Positions 27,767 through 36,145 of a stretch of 64,000 bases of DNA are shown here, piece after piece (the first letter of the stretch is position 1; every line of letters starts with the position of its first letter). A model generated the notes under the pieces. It had not been told where the DNA came from and did no database searches. It saw nothing but the letters and a program-made list of their open reading frames with translations. The position numbers and the translations under genes were made by a program. Origin of the DNA: Vibrio proteolyticus NBRC 13287 (GTDB lineage Bacteria; Pseudomonadota; Gammaproteobacteria; Enterobacterales; Vibrionaceae); contig NZ_BATJ01000008.1 in the NCBI RefSeq assembly GCF_000467125.1, positions 62,001-126,000 of the forward strand, written 5' to 3'.

Positions 27767-27798
27767 AGAAAAAAAGCGGAAGGCGACCCTTCCGCGAA
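27767..27798 (-). terminator. Intrinsic terminator of the OYE-family reductase gene
   Basis: On the minus strand the stem GCGGAAGG-GTCG-CCTTCCGC is followed by seven T, about 20 bases after the reductase stop codon. Confidence 0.9.
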
Positions 27799-27815
27799 AA
27801 GGCAATGGAAAACGC

Positions 27816-28856
27816 TTAAATCAATTCGGCCAGCATAGTGTCGGAATATTCGGTTAGCTCGCTGCCGGATTTTACTTTGCTGATGTAGTCTGGGTTTGCA
27901 ATCAGTGGACGACCGATGGCGAGCAGATCGAACTTGCCTTCTGCCACCGCTTGACGTCCGCTTTCTGGCGTAAAGCCACCCACACCAACCAGAGTTTTGC
28001 TGTAGTTGGCGCGCATGTATTGAGACGCGCTGCCCCCCAGAGAGTCAAACTCCATACTGTCATCAAAAATGCCGACGTGCAGGTACGCCAGTTGACGTTT
28101 ATCCAGCTCTGCGAGCAGATAATCAAAGACACTGCGGTCGCGATTATCGGCGTCAATATTGAAGTAGGCGCCCGGAGATAAGCGCAAAGCAGTACGATCT
28201 TCGCCAACCGCGGCGACCACTGCGTCTACGACGGCGAGTGGGAAGCGCGCCATGTTCTCTGCGTTGCCACCGAATTCATCATCACGGATGTTACTGCTGT
28301 AGTGCAGGAACTGATCCAAAAGATAGCCGTTTGCTCCATGGATCTCGACACCGTCAAAACCCGCTTCCAACGCATTGATGGCTGCCTGGGCGAAATCTTC
28401 AACCAGCTCTTCGATTTCTTCTTTGCTGGCGGCTTTCGGTGTGGTGTAAGTCAGTTCACGCATGCGTGGTACGGTGCCTTCTACTCTCAGTGCGGAGGGA
28501 GCAAGAACAAAGTCACCATCAAAGAAATGCGGGTGAGCGACACGACCGGTGTGCCATAACTGAGCAAAAATTTTGCCGCCATGCTCATGCACTTTGTCAG
28601 TGACTTTGCGCCAGCCAGCAATCTGCTGTGCGGTAAATAATCCCGGCGTGTTCGGATAACCTTGCCCGTCCGGACGAATGATGGTGGCTTCTGAAATGAT
28701 CAGCCCGGTATCTGCTCGGCGAGCGTAGTAGTCCACCATTGCCTGCGTTGGCACCAGGTTGTCGTCAGCCATGCAGCGCGTTAGCGGCGCCATCAAAATA
28801 CGGTTATCGAGTGTGATTGTGTCGTTAAGTTTAAAAGGTTGAAACAAGTCATTCAT
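27816..28856 (-). CDS. Alkene reductase, old yellow enzyme family (NemA-like)
   Basis: This 346-residue FMN-dependent TIM-barrel enzyme reduces activated double bonds, such as N-ethylmaleimide, quinones and enones, with NAD(P)H. Visible motifs are NRILMAPLTRCMAD near residue 20, FAQLWHTGRVAHP near residue 95 (substrate/FMN region), and GFDGVEIHGANGYLLDQFLH near residue 170, which contains the substrate-binding HxxN pair. GVGGFTPESGRQ lies near the C-terminus. I start at the ATG at 28856 with AGGG about ten bases upstream; a longer reading frame lacks a ribosome site. It is divergent from a TetR-type gene, with three matching palindromes between them, and is likely induced by electrophiles. 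Confidence 0.93.
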   Translation of the reverse strand: MNDLFQPFKLNDTITLDNRILMAPLTRCMADDNLVPTQAMVDYYARRADTGLIISEATIIRPDGQGYPNTPGLFTAQQIAGWRKVTDKVHEHGGKIFAQLWHTGRVAHPHFFDGDFVLAPSALRVEGTVPRMRELTYTTPKAASKEEIEELVEDFAQAAINALEAGFDGVEIHGANGYLLDQFLHYSSNIRDDEFGGNAENMARFPLAVVDAVVAAVGEDRTALRLSPGAYFNIDADNRDRSVFDYLLAELDKRQLAYLHVGIFDDSMEFDSLGGSASQYMRANYSKTLVGVGGFTPESGRQAVAEGKFDLLAIGRPLIANPDYISKVKSGSELTEYSDTMLAELI

Positions 28857-28880
28857 GTGAGTAAACCCTGTCAATAATTC

Positions 28881-28946
28881 TTGAACGCCCATTCAAAATA
28901 ATCCATCTTGAACGCTCATTCAAGAATTTTTTGAATGATTGTTCAA
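28881..28946. promoter_or_regulatory. Three 16-bp palindromic operators between the reductase and TetR genes
   Basis: TTGAACGCCCATTCAA (28881-28896), TTGAACGCTCATTCAA (28908-28923) and TTGAATGATTGTTCAA (28931-28946) share the pattern TTGAAyG-n4-rTTCAA. They fill the divergent promoter region and are most simply read as binding sites for the adjacent TetR-type protein. Confidence 0.75.
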
Positions 28947-28991
28947 ATTCAAGTAAAATCCACACAAGTTTAGTTGTTTAAGAGAATTACG

Positions 28992-29570
28992 ATGCGCAGT
29001 GCCGAATTTGACCGTGATGCGGTGTTACGTTCAGCGATGGAAGCCTTTCTTGTTAAGGGATACAGCAAAACCAGTATGCAGGATCTCAAGCAGGCGACGG
29101 GATTACACCCGGGGTCGATTTATTGTGCGTTTACCAATAAGCGTGGCTTGCTAATTGCTGCACTGCAGCATTACCGAGAAGAGCGCAACGCTGAGCAACA
29201 GACACTGTTTGCGGCGCATCCCACGGTGATGGCGGGCATTGAAGCTTACCTTGACCAGGTCGTGGCAGAGTGTGAGCAGGAAAATATCAAAGATTGCCTG
29301 CTGCAAAAGGCGTTGAACGAATTGGCTCAGCAAGATGAAGAAGTTGAAAGCATCATCAGTAAAATGTTGACAGAGTGGCAGGAGTCTTTTACAGCTTTGA
29401 TACAAAAAGCGCTGTTGAATCAAGAACTCCAGTCATCTCGAAGCCCTGAGCAACTGGCTCAGTTTCTGGTAATGGGAATATACGGTCTGAGAACGTTTTC
29501 GCACACCAAACCAGCAGCGGGCGTATTGCGTCAATTGAGCGCGGAATTGTTGCGAGCAATCCGACACTAA
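28992..29570 (+). CDS. TetR family regulator, likely repressor of the divergent reductase
   Basis: This 192-residue protein has the TetR helix-turn-helix at about residues 10-55 (RSAMEAFLVKGYSKTSMQDL, then KQATGLHPGSIYCAFTNKRG) and a helical ligand-binding domain containing a TetR_C-type segment (NELAQQDEEVESIISKMLTE). Cys residues occur near residues 46, 91 and 98, so sensing of electrophiles by thiol modification, as in NemR, is conceivable but unproven. I chose the ATG at 28992, preceded by AGAGA; a longer frame has no ribosome site. The three shared palindromes between it and the reductase support joint autoregulated control. Confidence 0.9.
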   Translation: MRSAEFDRDAVLRSAMEAFLVKGYSKTSMQDLKQATGLHPGSIYCAFTNKRGLLIAALQHYREERNAEQQTLFAAHPTVMAGIEAYLDQVVAECEQENIKDCLLQKALNELAQQDEEVESIISKMLTEWQESFTALIQKALLNQELQSSRSPEQLAQFLVMGIYGLRTFSHTKPAAGVLRQLSAELLRAIRH

Positions 29571-29659
29571 CACCGTTATGTAAACTTAATCAAAACGTCA
29601 CCCGATATGCGTCTTGACTGCTAATGTTTATATGCAAATTTAAACATAAGGAGGCAGGG

Positions 29660-30712
29660 ATGTTCATACGATGTGGAACGTTTAACCTATATCAGTTTGC
29701 GGCGCCGCCGTTCAGTTGGTACGAAAAAGAAAACTTTTATACAGCGGATGAGTGGCAGGCCAAAAAAGCCTGGATAATCAGCCGACTCAAGGAAATGGAT
29801 TGCGATGTGATCGGCTTCCAAGAAGTTTTTAGCATTGATGAGTTGAAGGCGTTAGTCAATGCGGCTGGATATGCATATTTTGACGTGGTGGAACAACCAG
29901 AGCACGATTTGCATGATACCTTGATTTTTACCTCTCCGGTGGTCGCTGTTGCCGCCCGTTTTCCGCTTTCTTCCGTTCAGGCCGTCCGGTTCAGCCAACA
30001 ATCTGAAGAGCAGTTGCCTGTTGAGGCTGACTTTAAATACAGTCGCACGCCAGTGCGCGCCGAGGTGGAGCTACCAGGATTTGGCAACATACTGGTGTAT
30101 GTGTCTCATCTAAAGTCCAAACGAGCCATTGAACTTCAACCGGATTATGACGACGCTGATCCTTGGAAGAAAAAAGTGCTTGCCACCATGCAAGCACGTT
30201 CGGCAGGCCACGTCGCAGCGTTGTTGCAACGCGGAGCGGAAGCGTACGATTTGTACATGGCCGTATCCACACAGATCGAAGCACAGCCGGATAAACCGAT
30301 ACTGGTGTTAGGTGATATGAACGATGACCCAGATTCGATCCCGGTAGAAGCGTTATCAAACCGGGCTTGGCTCTTTGAAGTGGATGGCGTTAAGTACCAG
30401 AACTTACCTATGGAAGCTAAAGTCAGCGCTTACCAATACAAGCTGTATGATGCCTTTAATCTGGCACCCAATCAGGATGGGCTAAAGCGCACACCGACGC
30501 ATTATTATCGCGGTGAAGGCAACACGCTGGATTACATTTTTGTATCCAATGCTTTGAATGAACAAAACAACCGGGCAGTGGGGAAAGTCGTCTATTTTGT
30601 CGTGTACGATGAGCATCTTCATTCAGATGGGGTGGGCAATAAAAAGCAATCAGACCATGCTCAACCAGTGGTTCGAATTCAGCTCAATACTAATCATGAG
30701 TTGAATTTGTGA
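29660..30712 (+). CDS. Endonuclease/exonuclease/phosphatase (EEP) family protein
   Basis: This 350-residue protein of the EEP (DNase I/synaptojanin) superfamily shows GTFNLYQF at the N-terminus, DVIGFQEVFS near residue 50 (metal-binding Glu), VYVSHLKSKR near residue 140, VLGDMNDDPDS near residue 217 (the catalytic Asp/Asn pair) and LDYIFVSN plus QSDHAQPV near the C-terminus (the catalytic Asp-His). It has no signal peptide, so it acts in the cytoplasm unless exported by other means. It may cleave nucleic acid or a phosphoester; the substrate is unknown. AAGGAGG lies just upstream of the ATG at 29660 and fixes the start. It appears monocistronic. Confidence 0.87.
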   Translation: MFIRCGTFNLYQFAAPPFSWYEKENFYTADEWQAKKAWIISRLKEMDCDVIGFQEVFSIDELKALVNAAGYAYFDVVEQPEHDLHDTLIFTSPVVAVAARFPLSSVQAVRFSQQSEEQLPVEADFKYSRTPVRAEVELPGFGNILVYVSHLKSKRAIELQPDYDDADPWKKKVLATMQARSAGHVAALLQRGAEAYDLYMAVSTQIEAQPDKPILVLGDMNDDPDSIPVEALSNRAWLFEVDGVKYQNLPMEAKVSAYQYKLYDAFNLAPNQDGLKRTPTHYYRGEGNTLDYIFVSNALNEQNNRAVGKVVYFVVYDEHLHSDGVGNKKQSDHAQPVVRIQLNTNHELNL

Positions 30713-30757
30713 TGGTTGTTTCTTTGCTTCCGCGTGAACTCGTGTCGATAAAAAGCG

Positions 30758-30792
30758 AATAAAAAAACGCCGCTGTTCACAGCGGCGTTCTG
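30758..30792. terminator. Terminator of the efpL-yciU operon
   Basis: AACGCCGCTG-TTC-CAGCGGCGTT-type stem with a seven-base A run on its left gives seven T on the minus strand. It can also end the plus-strand EEP transcript less efficiently. Confidence 0.88.
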
Positions 30793-30803
30793 GTTGAAGG
30801 CGT

Positions 30804-31124
30804 TTAATCGCGCTTCCACAAAATATGACAGAACTTTTTGTCAGGATCGCGACTGACGAGCATTCGTGCGAATACATCGTCCAGCACGTCATTCTCTTCG
30901 TTGACCAAACCGATACGAACTTCAGCGAAGTCTTCTTTGTCTACCTCAAATCCAACATGCTGAACCCAGTCATCCCCGGTTTCTACCAGTTCTGCGGCTC
31001 CACGGTCTTCAAATTGAGCGGTAAACAGAATCACGTCGGCAGGTTCTAAATTATCCGGCGCCATTTCGAGGAAGATGTCGTATGCGGCATCAATAACGTC
31101 ATCGTAAGAGATAAGATCAGACAT
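30804..31124 (-). CDS. yciU: HI1450/YciU-family dsDNA-mimic protein
   Basis: This 106-residue, very acidic protein (many D/E in LEMAPDNLEPADVILFTAQFEDRG and later VNEENDVLDDVFAR) belongs to the DUF440 family. The Haemophilus member HI1450 has a surface that mimics double-stranded DNA and was reported to interact with HU. It starts four bases after the stop of the EF-P-like gene, so they form an operon. Its biological role in Vibrio is unknown. A strong terminator follows. Confidence 0.92.
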   Translation of the reverse strand: MSDLISYDDVIDAAYDIFLEMAPDNLEPADVILFTAQFEDRGAAELVETGDDWVQHVGFEVDKEDFAEVRIGLVNEENDVLDDVFARMLVSRDPDKKFCHILWKRD

Positions 31125-31128
31125 AATA

Positions 31129-31695
31129 TTAAGCTCGGTTCATGTATTTACGTTCGGTCGTATTCACAACGACGCGGTCACCCGTTGCAATATACTCAGG
31201 CACCTGAACAGTCAGGCCAGTCGCAAAGCGGGCTGGTTTTGTACGGGCAGAAGCTGACGCCCCTTTGATTGATGGGTCCGTTTCTTCGATCACCAGTTCA
31301 ACGGACGCCGGTAGTTCCAGTGCAACAGCGGCACCGTTGACCAGAACCACGCTCAAACCCTGAATATCTTCAGTGATGAACAGCAGTTCGTCGGCGATAT
31401 CGGCCTGTTTAAAAGTGAACTGAGAGTAATCATCGTTATCCATGAAGATGTACTCGTCGCCATCGACGTAAGAGAAAGAGACCGCCCGCTTGTTCATTTC
31501 AACGGTGTCCAGCACGTCGTCTGACTTAAAGCGCTCATCCACACGAGCCCCGGTCGTCAGGTCGGTGCAGCGCAGCTTGTAGATTTTCGCTCCGCCACGG
31601 CCGCCTGGGGTTGTTACTTCGATGTCTTTAATCAGCAGAGTTTTGCCATTTGACTCAATCGCAAAACCTTTCTTAAGTTCACTTGCCTTTGGCAT
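31129..31695 (-). CDS. yeiP: Elongation factor P-like protein EfpL/YeiP
   Basis: This 188-residue paralogue of elongation factor P has three beta-barrel domains. It begins PKASELKKGFAIESNGKTLL, and its tip loop TPGGRGGAK carries Arg at position 33. In EF-P the corresponding tip residue is a modified Lys or Arg; in the EfpL subgroup Arg33 is unmodified and helps relieve ribosome stalling at proline and other difficult motifs (established for the family). The start at 31695 is preceded by AAAGGAAA, and a longer frame is unlikely. It is the first gene of a two-gene operon with yciU. Confidence 0.93.
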   Translation of the reverse strand: MPKASELKKGFAIESNGKTLLIKDIEVTTPGGRGGAKIYKLRCTDLTTGARVDERFKSDDVLDTVEMNKRAVSFSYVDGDEYIFMDNDDYSQFTFKQADIADELLFITEDIQGLSVVLVNGAAVALELPASVELVIEETDPSIKGASASARTKPARFATGLTVQVPEYIATGDRVVVNTTERKYMNRA

Positions 31696-31827
31696 GGAAG
31701 ATTTCCTTTGTGTTTGATTTCGGCGCATTATACCAAGAGTGAGCCGGGAAGGAATATCTTGATTCAATCTCCGCTCTGAGCGAACATGATCGGGTTTAAC
31801 AATAGTCAAAATGATCATATTTGTCAG

Positions 31828-32595
31828 ATGGTTCTACCAGTAATCGATCCCAAACAAGCATTCCAGTCTGAATATCAGCCTGCGATTGATGATTTGCTTA
31901 AATGCCTCAAAGGTGGGTTAGGGGCAAATCTTCACAGTGTCTATCTGTATGGCAGCGTTGCAAACAAAATGGCGCAGCCGGGGCGCTCTAATCTGGATGT
32001 GGTCGTTGTGACCCACCGCAGCTTCAGTGATCAGCGCACCACACTGTTCAACACCATTCGCTGGCGTTTTCAAAAAGCGTTCCCATTTATTACCGCGGTG
32101 GATTTTAAAGTGGGGCTGGCACAAGACATCGCCAGCATCGAAGGGATTCTCTCTTGGGGTTTTCTGCTGCGTCATCGCGCGGTGTGTGTGTATGGGGACG
32201 ATCTTTCAGAATGCTTTGGTGATTATGAACCTAGCTGGGAGATTGCCAAACAGTGGAATATGGATGTCGAGGACTGGCTGGCGGTGTATCGCCACCGGAT
32301 AGCGAAAGCGCAAACGTCAGAACAGCAGGTTAAAGCGCAGGTCATTATTGCTAAAAAGCTTTTACGGGCCAGCTACTCTCTGGTGATGCACCGGGATAAG
32401 AATTGGTTTGATGATCCGGTTGAATGTGGCCGCCACTTCCTGCGTTATTATCCGGAGCGGCAGGTGGAAATCGATCGTCTTGGCATCTTGTTGTCCGGCC
32501 GCCCGATACCAAAACGTTCGGTGATCGGCATTCTGGACGGCTTTGGTGAATGGCTGGTGAAGCAATATAAGAAAACCGAGTTCAAGATCGGTTAA
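31828..32595 (+). CDS. Nucleotidyltransferase-fold protein, possibly inactive
   Basis: This protein of about 255 residues has a polymerase-beta-like nucleotidyltransferase core (SVYLYGSVANKM, then SNLDVVVVTHR) followed by a helical C-terminal half, similar in layout to AadA-type adenylyltransferases. The metal-binding signature is normally SDxD, but here it reads SNLD, so the first aspartate is replaced by asparagine. This could weaken or abolish catalysis. The start is uncertain: an in-frame ATG at 31786 adds 14 residues, and neither has a clear ribosome site. Its stop is two bases from the polB stop on the other strand, with no terminator between. The substrate is unknown. Confidence 0.75.
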   Translation: MVLPVIDPKQAFQSEYQPAIDDLLKCLKGGLGANLHSVYLYGSVANKMAQPGRSNLDVVVVTHRSFSDQRTTLFNTIRWRFQKAFPFITAVDFKVGLAQDIASIEGILSWGFLLRHRAVCVYGDDLSECFGDYEPSWEIAKQWNMDVEDWLAVYRHRIAKAQTSEQQVKAQVIIAKKLLRASYSLVMHRDKNWFDDPVECGRHFLRYYPERQVEIDRLGILLSGRPIPKRSVIGILDGFGEWLVKQYKKTEFKIG

Positions 32596-32597
32596 GG

Positions 32598-34961
32598 TTA
32601 AAACAGACCAAGCTGGGGCAAACTCAGGTTGGTGAAGTCTAAGCCGATAAACGGCAGTATGGCATCGCCCACGGGCTTCAACTGTTTATCAATGTAGTGT
32701 TGATAGTCTATTGGGCTTTTCAGGTATTCTTTCGGCTCAGGTCCGTTGACCGTGATGACGTATTCAATGACCCCTTTACTCTGGTATTGCAATGGTCGTC
32801 CCAGTTGCGCGTTGATGTCATCAGCCATACGAGCGGCCCGTACCTGCGGTGGTACGTTCTTTTGGTATTCGTGTAATTTACGTCGCAAGCGCTTTTGATA
32901 CACCAGTTCATCATCAAATCGGCCAGCGAGCGTGTCTTCGACAAACTGCCGTACAAAGTCTTGTGGATCCTGTTCGTGAAACACCATCTGATAAAGTTGT
33001 TGTTGGAAGCGTTGGGCGAGCGGGGTCCAGTCGGTTCGCGCACTTTCCAACCCTTTAAATACGATTCTTTCTTGTTCGCCTTCTCCAATGAGCCCGGCGT
33101 AACGCTTTTTGGACCCCGTCTCAGCGCCACGAATCGTTGGCATCAAAAACTTGCGATAATGAGTTTCGTACTCCAGTTCCAATATTGACGTCAGGTCGTA
33201 TTCTGTCTGCAGATGTTCGGTCCACCACTCATTAATGTAACGCACCAGTGTCTGACCTGTTTCATCGGCTTGCTGCTGAGTGTAGGCACCGTTGAGTGAG
33301 ACAAACGTTGAGTCGGTATCGCCGTAAATCACCTGATAGCCTTTGGCCTCGATCAGCTTTTTGGTTTGCTTCATGATTTCGTGCCCACGCATGGTAATGC
33401 TTGATGCCAGGCGCGTATCAAAGAAGCGACAACCGGATGAGCCCAGAACACCGTAAAACGAGTTCATGATGATCTTAATAGCTTGTGAAAATGCCTGCTC
33501 CTGATTCTTTTTAGCCACATCCCGAGCCGCCCAGAGGTCTTCGATCATCTTTGGCAGAAAGTGCTTTTCACGGTGAAATTGACCGCCACGAAAGCCAGGG
33601 ACCGCTTGATCCGGCTGGTTACCTATTTCAAGCCTCAGACCTTCAATCAGCCCCATTGGGTCAATCAAAAACGAGCGGATAATCGATGGATACAGGCTTT
33701 TGAAATCCAGTACCAGCACCGAATCATACAAATTGGGAATCGAGTCCATGACATAGCCGCCCGGACTGGCGATCCAGTTTTCCGGGTGCAGGTTTGGTGC
33801 AACGTAGCCTGCGCGGTGAATTTGCGGCAGGTAGAGATTTGTAAAAGACGCGACCGAACCGCCCACCCGGTCCAGTTCGACGCCCGTCAATCGAGAGCGT
33901 TCGATCGCAAAATCGAGCAGGTGAGTGTGACGAAAGATTTTATTGACCAGCACGCAATCTTGCAGGTTGTACTTCGCCAATGATGGCTTGTCATGGCGGA
34001 ACATATGGTTAATTTCGGCCATGCGGTCGTGCACATTGTGAATCTGCTTGCCTTCGCCAAGCAACTCTTGGGACACCGATTCCAATGACCAGGAGCGGAA
34101 ATGGTAAGTGGCCGTTTTGAGCGTATCAATGCCGTCCATAACCACGCGACCGGGAATGGTCACAAAGCCTTGCTGCGTTTGAGTCGATGAGCGGAACGAA
34201 CTGTATTGGCCGGCCCGGCCAATACGCAGTTTCAGGTTATGCCATTCGGCACGTTTATGCAGCAGACGGAAGTCAAAATCAATCACGTTCCAGCCGACGA
34301 TCACATCGGGATCGTAGCGACTGAACCATTCGATCATCGCTTCCAGCAGCGCATATTCGTCTTTGACCCACTGGATCGAAGTGTCGGCTGCTTCGGGATC
34401 GCCAATCATGATGACTCGACTGTCCATCTCGCTATCCAGACCGATGGAATACAGAATGCCTTTTTCTGAGCACTCCAGGTCGAGTGAAACGACTTTCAAA
34501 TGAGGGATGTAATTACCCTGACGACACTTTGTCTGACGGACTTGGTGATAACCATTATGCGGTTGTGCGCTGCCAGCAAATTCGATACTGCCTTTTATAA
34601 AACGTTCCATCAGGTAACGGTCTGCCAATTTAATGTCGGCTTCCAGCATGAATATATCTGACTTGCTCAAGATATCGGAGAGGGTAAAACTGTCGCGAAT
34701 AGTGTTGCAGTAACAGGCGGCGAGAGGATGGTGTTCGAAGCTTTTCAAGCCCAGCGGATTGATAACGACAGTGAGACTGTGTTGATTCGCCAAAAGAGTT
34801 GCTTGCTCAATGTCATTCTGTTCAATAAAGAAGACCGGTTGTTCACCGCGGACAATCAAATTCACCGGACCTTGCTCGGTGGCAACCCACAAGTCAATTT
34901 GGGTCTGGCCTGCAATGTCCCGGGCTTGCCGGGTCAGAAGAAAACCTTGTTGAATAGTCAA
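32598..34961 (-). CDS. polB: DNA polymerase II
   Basis: This family-B polymerase of about 787 residues (E. coli PolB: 783) participates in DNA repair and replication restart. The 3'-5' exonuclease motif SLDLECSEKG lies near residue 158, and DVIVGWNVIDFDFRLLHKRA near residue 215. Polymerase motif A is LDFKSLYPSIIRSFL near residue 400, motif B is IKIIMNSFYGVLGS near residue 480, and motif C is VIYGDTDSTFVSL near residue 530. I start at TTG 34961 (TIQQGFLLTRQ), which has AGGA seven bases upstream and matches the E. coli N-terminus (AQAGFILTRH). In-frame codons before it lack a ribosome site. No CTGT-N8-ACAG LexA box is seen upstream, unlike E. coli polB. Confidence 0.95.
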   Translation of the reverse strand: MTIQQGFLLTRQARDIAGQTQIDLWVATEQGPVNLIVRGEQPVFFIEQNDIEQATLLANQHSLTVVINPLGLKSFEHHPLAACYCNTIRDSFTLSDILSKSDIFMLEADIKLADRYLMERFIKGSIEFAGSAQPHNGYHQVRQTKCRQGNYIPHLKVVSLDLECSEKGILYSIGLDSEMDSRVIMIGDPEAADTSIQWVKDEYALLEAMIEWFSRYDPDVIVGWNVIDFDFRLLHKRAEWHNLKLRIGRAGQYSSFRSSTQTQQGFVTIPGRVVMDGIDTLKTATYHFRSWSLESVSQELLGEGKQIHNVHDRMAEINHMFRHDKPSLAKYNLQDCVLVNKIFRHTHLLDFAIERSRLTGVELDRVGGSVASFTNLYLPQIHRAGYVAPNLHPENWIASPGGYVMDSIPNLYDSVLVLDFKSLYPSIIRSFLIDPMGLIEGLRLEIGNQPDQAVPGFRGGQFHREKHFLPKMIEDLWAARDVAKKNQEQAFSQAIKIIMNSFYGVLGSSGCRFFDTRLASSITMRGHEIMKQTKKLIEAKGYQVIYGDTDSTFVSLNGAYTQQQADETGQTLVRYINEWWTEHLQTEYDLTSILELEYETHYRKFLMPTIRGAETGSKKRYAGLIGEGEQERIVFKGLESARTDWTPLAQRFQQQLYQMVFHEQDPQDFVRQFVEDTLAGRFDDELVYQKRLRRKLHEYQKNVPPQVRAARMADDINAQLGRPLQYQSKGVIEYVITVNGPEPKEYLKSPIDYQHYIDKQLKPVGDAILPFIGLDFTNLSLPQLGLF

Positions 34962-35500
34962 AAATGGGTCCTTGTTGAACAAAAAAACGTCGTAATAGCC
35001 GGATAGAAAGGATTTTATCAAAAAATGCTGACATACACAGATTCAATCTCGGTTAGCGTTTGTTCCGCCTTGCTCAAATTCCCCTGAGTCGTGGATAAAA
35101 TCAGCTACACTTAACGGAGTTGCTACTATGCGTTTTGTTGTTTATTTGTCGTTGAGAAGGCACGTTCAACAGATACAAGCGCAGAGTACGACCAACGATG
35201 AATAAAGATTTTGTTGATAGCGTGTTCTTATTCAAATTTATGCGCGTGTAGAAGATTTCAATCTAGCGGCAGTAATCAAGTCAGGATATGATAAAATATT
35301 CATTATCCTTTTAACTTATTGATTTAAAGGTTAAATGTGTACTAGTCGTCAGTTCTGAAAATAAGTACTTGCTAAAGTTTGCTTTTGCGCACATATTCAG
35401 AGTAAGTAAATTCGGCGAATTAAGTTAAAATAGGCAGCCATGCTGCTATCCACTGCCTCAAGTGGGTGCAGAGCCAATTTAAGAGTGTGGAGATACAAGT
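34962..35500. other. About 540-base gap between polB and varA
   Basis: This divergent region holds the polB and varA promoters and no recognisable gene. A 25-codon reading frame (35128-35205) with CGGAG upstream could encode a small peptide but has no known match. Close to varA, alternative hairpins are possible: GCAGC-CAT-GCTGC (35434-35446) or AGGCAG/CTGCCT (35432-35458). The long leader suggests post-transcriptional control, but this is inference. Confidence 0.55.
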
Positions 35501-36145
35501 TTGATAAGTGTTTTCCTTGTAGATGATCACGAGCTGGTTCGCACAGGGATACGACGTATTATTGAAGACGTCCGTGGAATGAACGTAGCAGGGGAAGCTG
35601 ACAGCGGTGAAGAAGCAGTCAAATGGTGTCGCACTAATCATGCCGATGTCATTTTGATGGATATGAACATGCCGGGAATCGGTGGTCTGGAAGCCACGAA
35701 GAAGATCCTGCGTTTCAATCCGGATGTGAAAATCATCGTTTTAACTGTTCATACGGAAAATCCGTTTCCAACTAAAGTGATGCAGGCAGGTGCCGCAGGG
35801 TATCTGACGAAAGGTGCTGGCCCGGACGAAATGGTCAACGCGATTCGCGTTGTTCACAGCGGGCAGCGTTATATCTCACCTGAGATTGCTCAACAAATGG
35901 CGCTCAGCCAGTTTTCACCAGCGTCTGAAAACCCATTTGCGGACTTGTCCGAGCGTGAGTTGCAGATCATGTTGATGATAACTAAAGGGCAGAAAGTGAC
36001 CGATATATCTGAGCAGTTGAATCTCAGCCCCAAAACGGTGAACAGTTACCGTTACCGATTGTTCAGTAAACTGGACATCAGCGGTGACGTTGAACTCACC
36101 CATCTGGCGATCCGACACGGAATTTTAGATACCGAGACACTATAG
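35501..36145 (+). CDS. varA: Response regulator VarA (UvrY/GacA/SirA family)
   Basis: This 214-residue NarL-type regulator has a receiver domain with D8/D9, the phosphoacceptor D54 ([10 protein letters not shown]) and the conserved lysine in [11 protein letters not shown]-terminal LuxR-type helix-turn-helix follows ([20 protein letters not shown], then [17 protein letters not shown]). In Vibrio, VarA with the hybrid kinase VarS activates the CsrB-type sRNAs that sequester CsrA. The start is TTG at 35501 with GGAG eight bases upstream, a codon that usually limits translation. Its stop overlaps the GTG start of uvrC by one base, which is the uvrY-uvrC coupling found across gammaproteobacteria. 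Confidence 0.96.
   Translation: MISVFLVDDHELVRTGIRRIIEDVRGMNVAGEADSGEEAVKWCRTNHADVILMDMNMPGIGGLEATKKILRFNPDVKIIVLTVHTENPFPTKVMQAGAAGYLTKGAGPDEMVNAIRVVHSGQRYISPEIAQQMALSQFSPASENPFADLSERELQIMLMITKGQKVTDISEQLNLSPKTVNSYRYRLFSKLDISGDVELTHLAIRHGILDTETL

Noticed and set aside
31828..32595. Aminoglycoside adenylyltransferase resistance gene
   Set aside because: The fold resembles AadA, but the key SDxD motif reads SNLD and the surroundings are ordinary chromosome, so a resistance call is not supported.
35022..35060. CTGACATACACAG as a LexA box of polB
   Set aside because: The half-sites are too close (13 bases total instead of 16) and one half is CTGA rather than CTGT.
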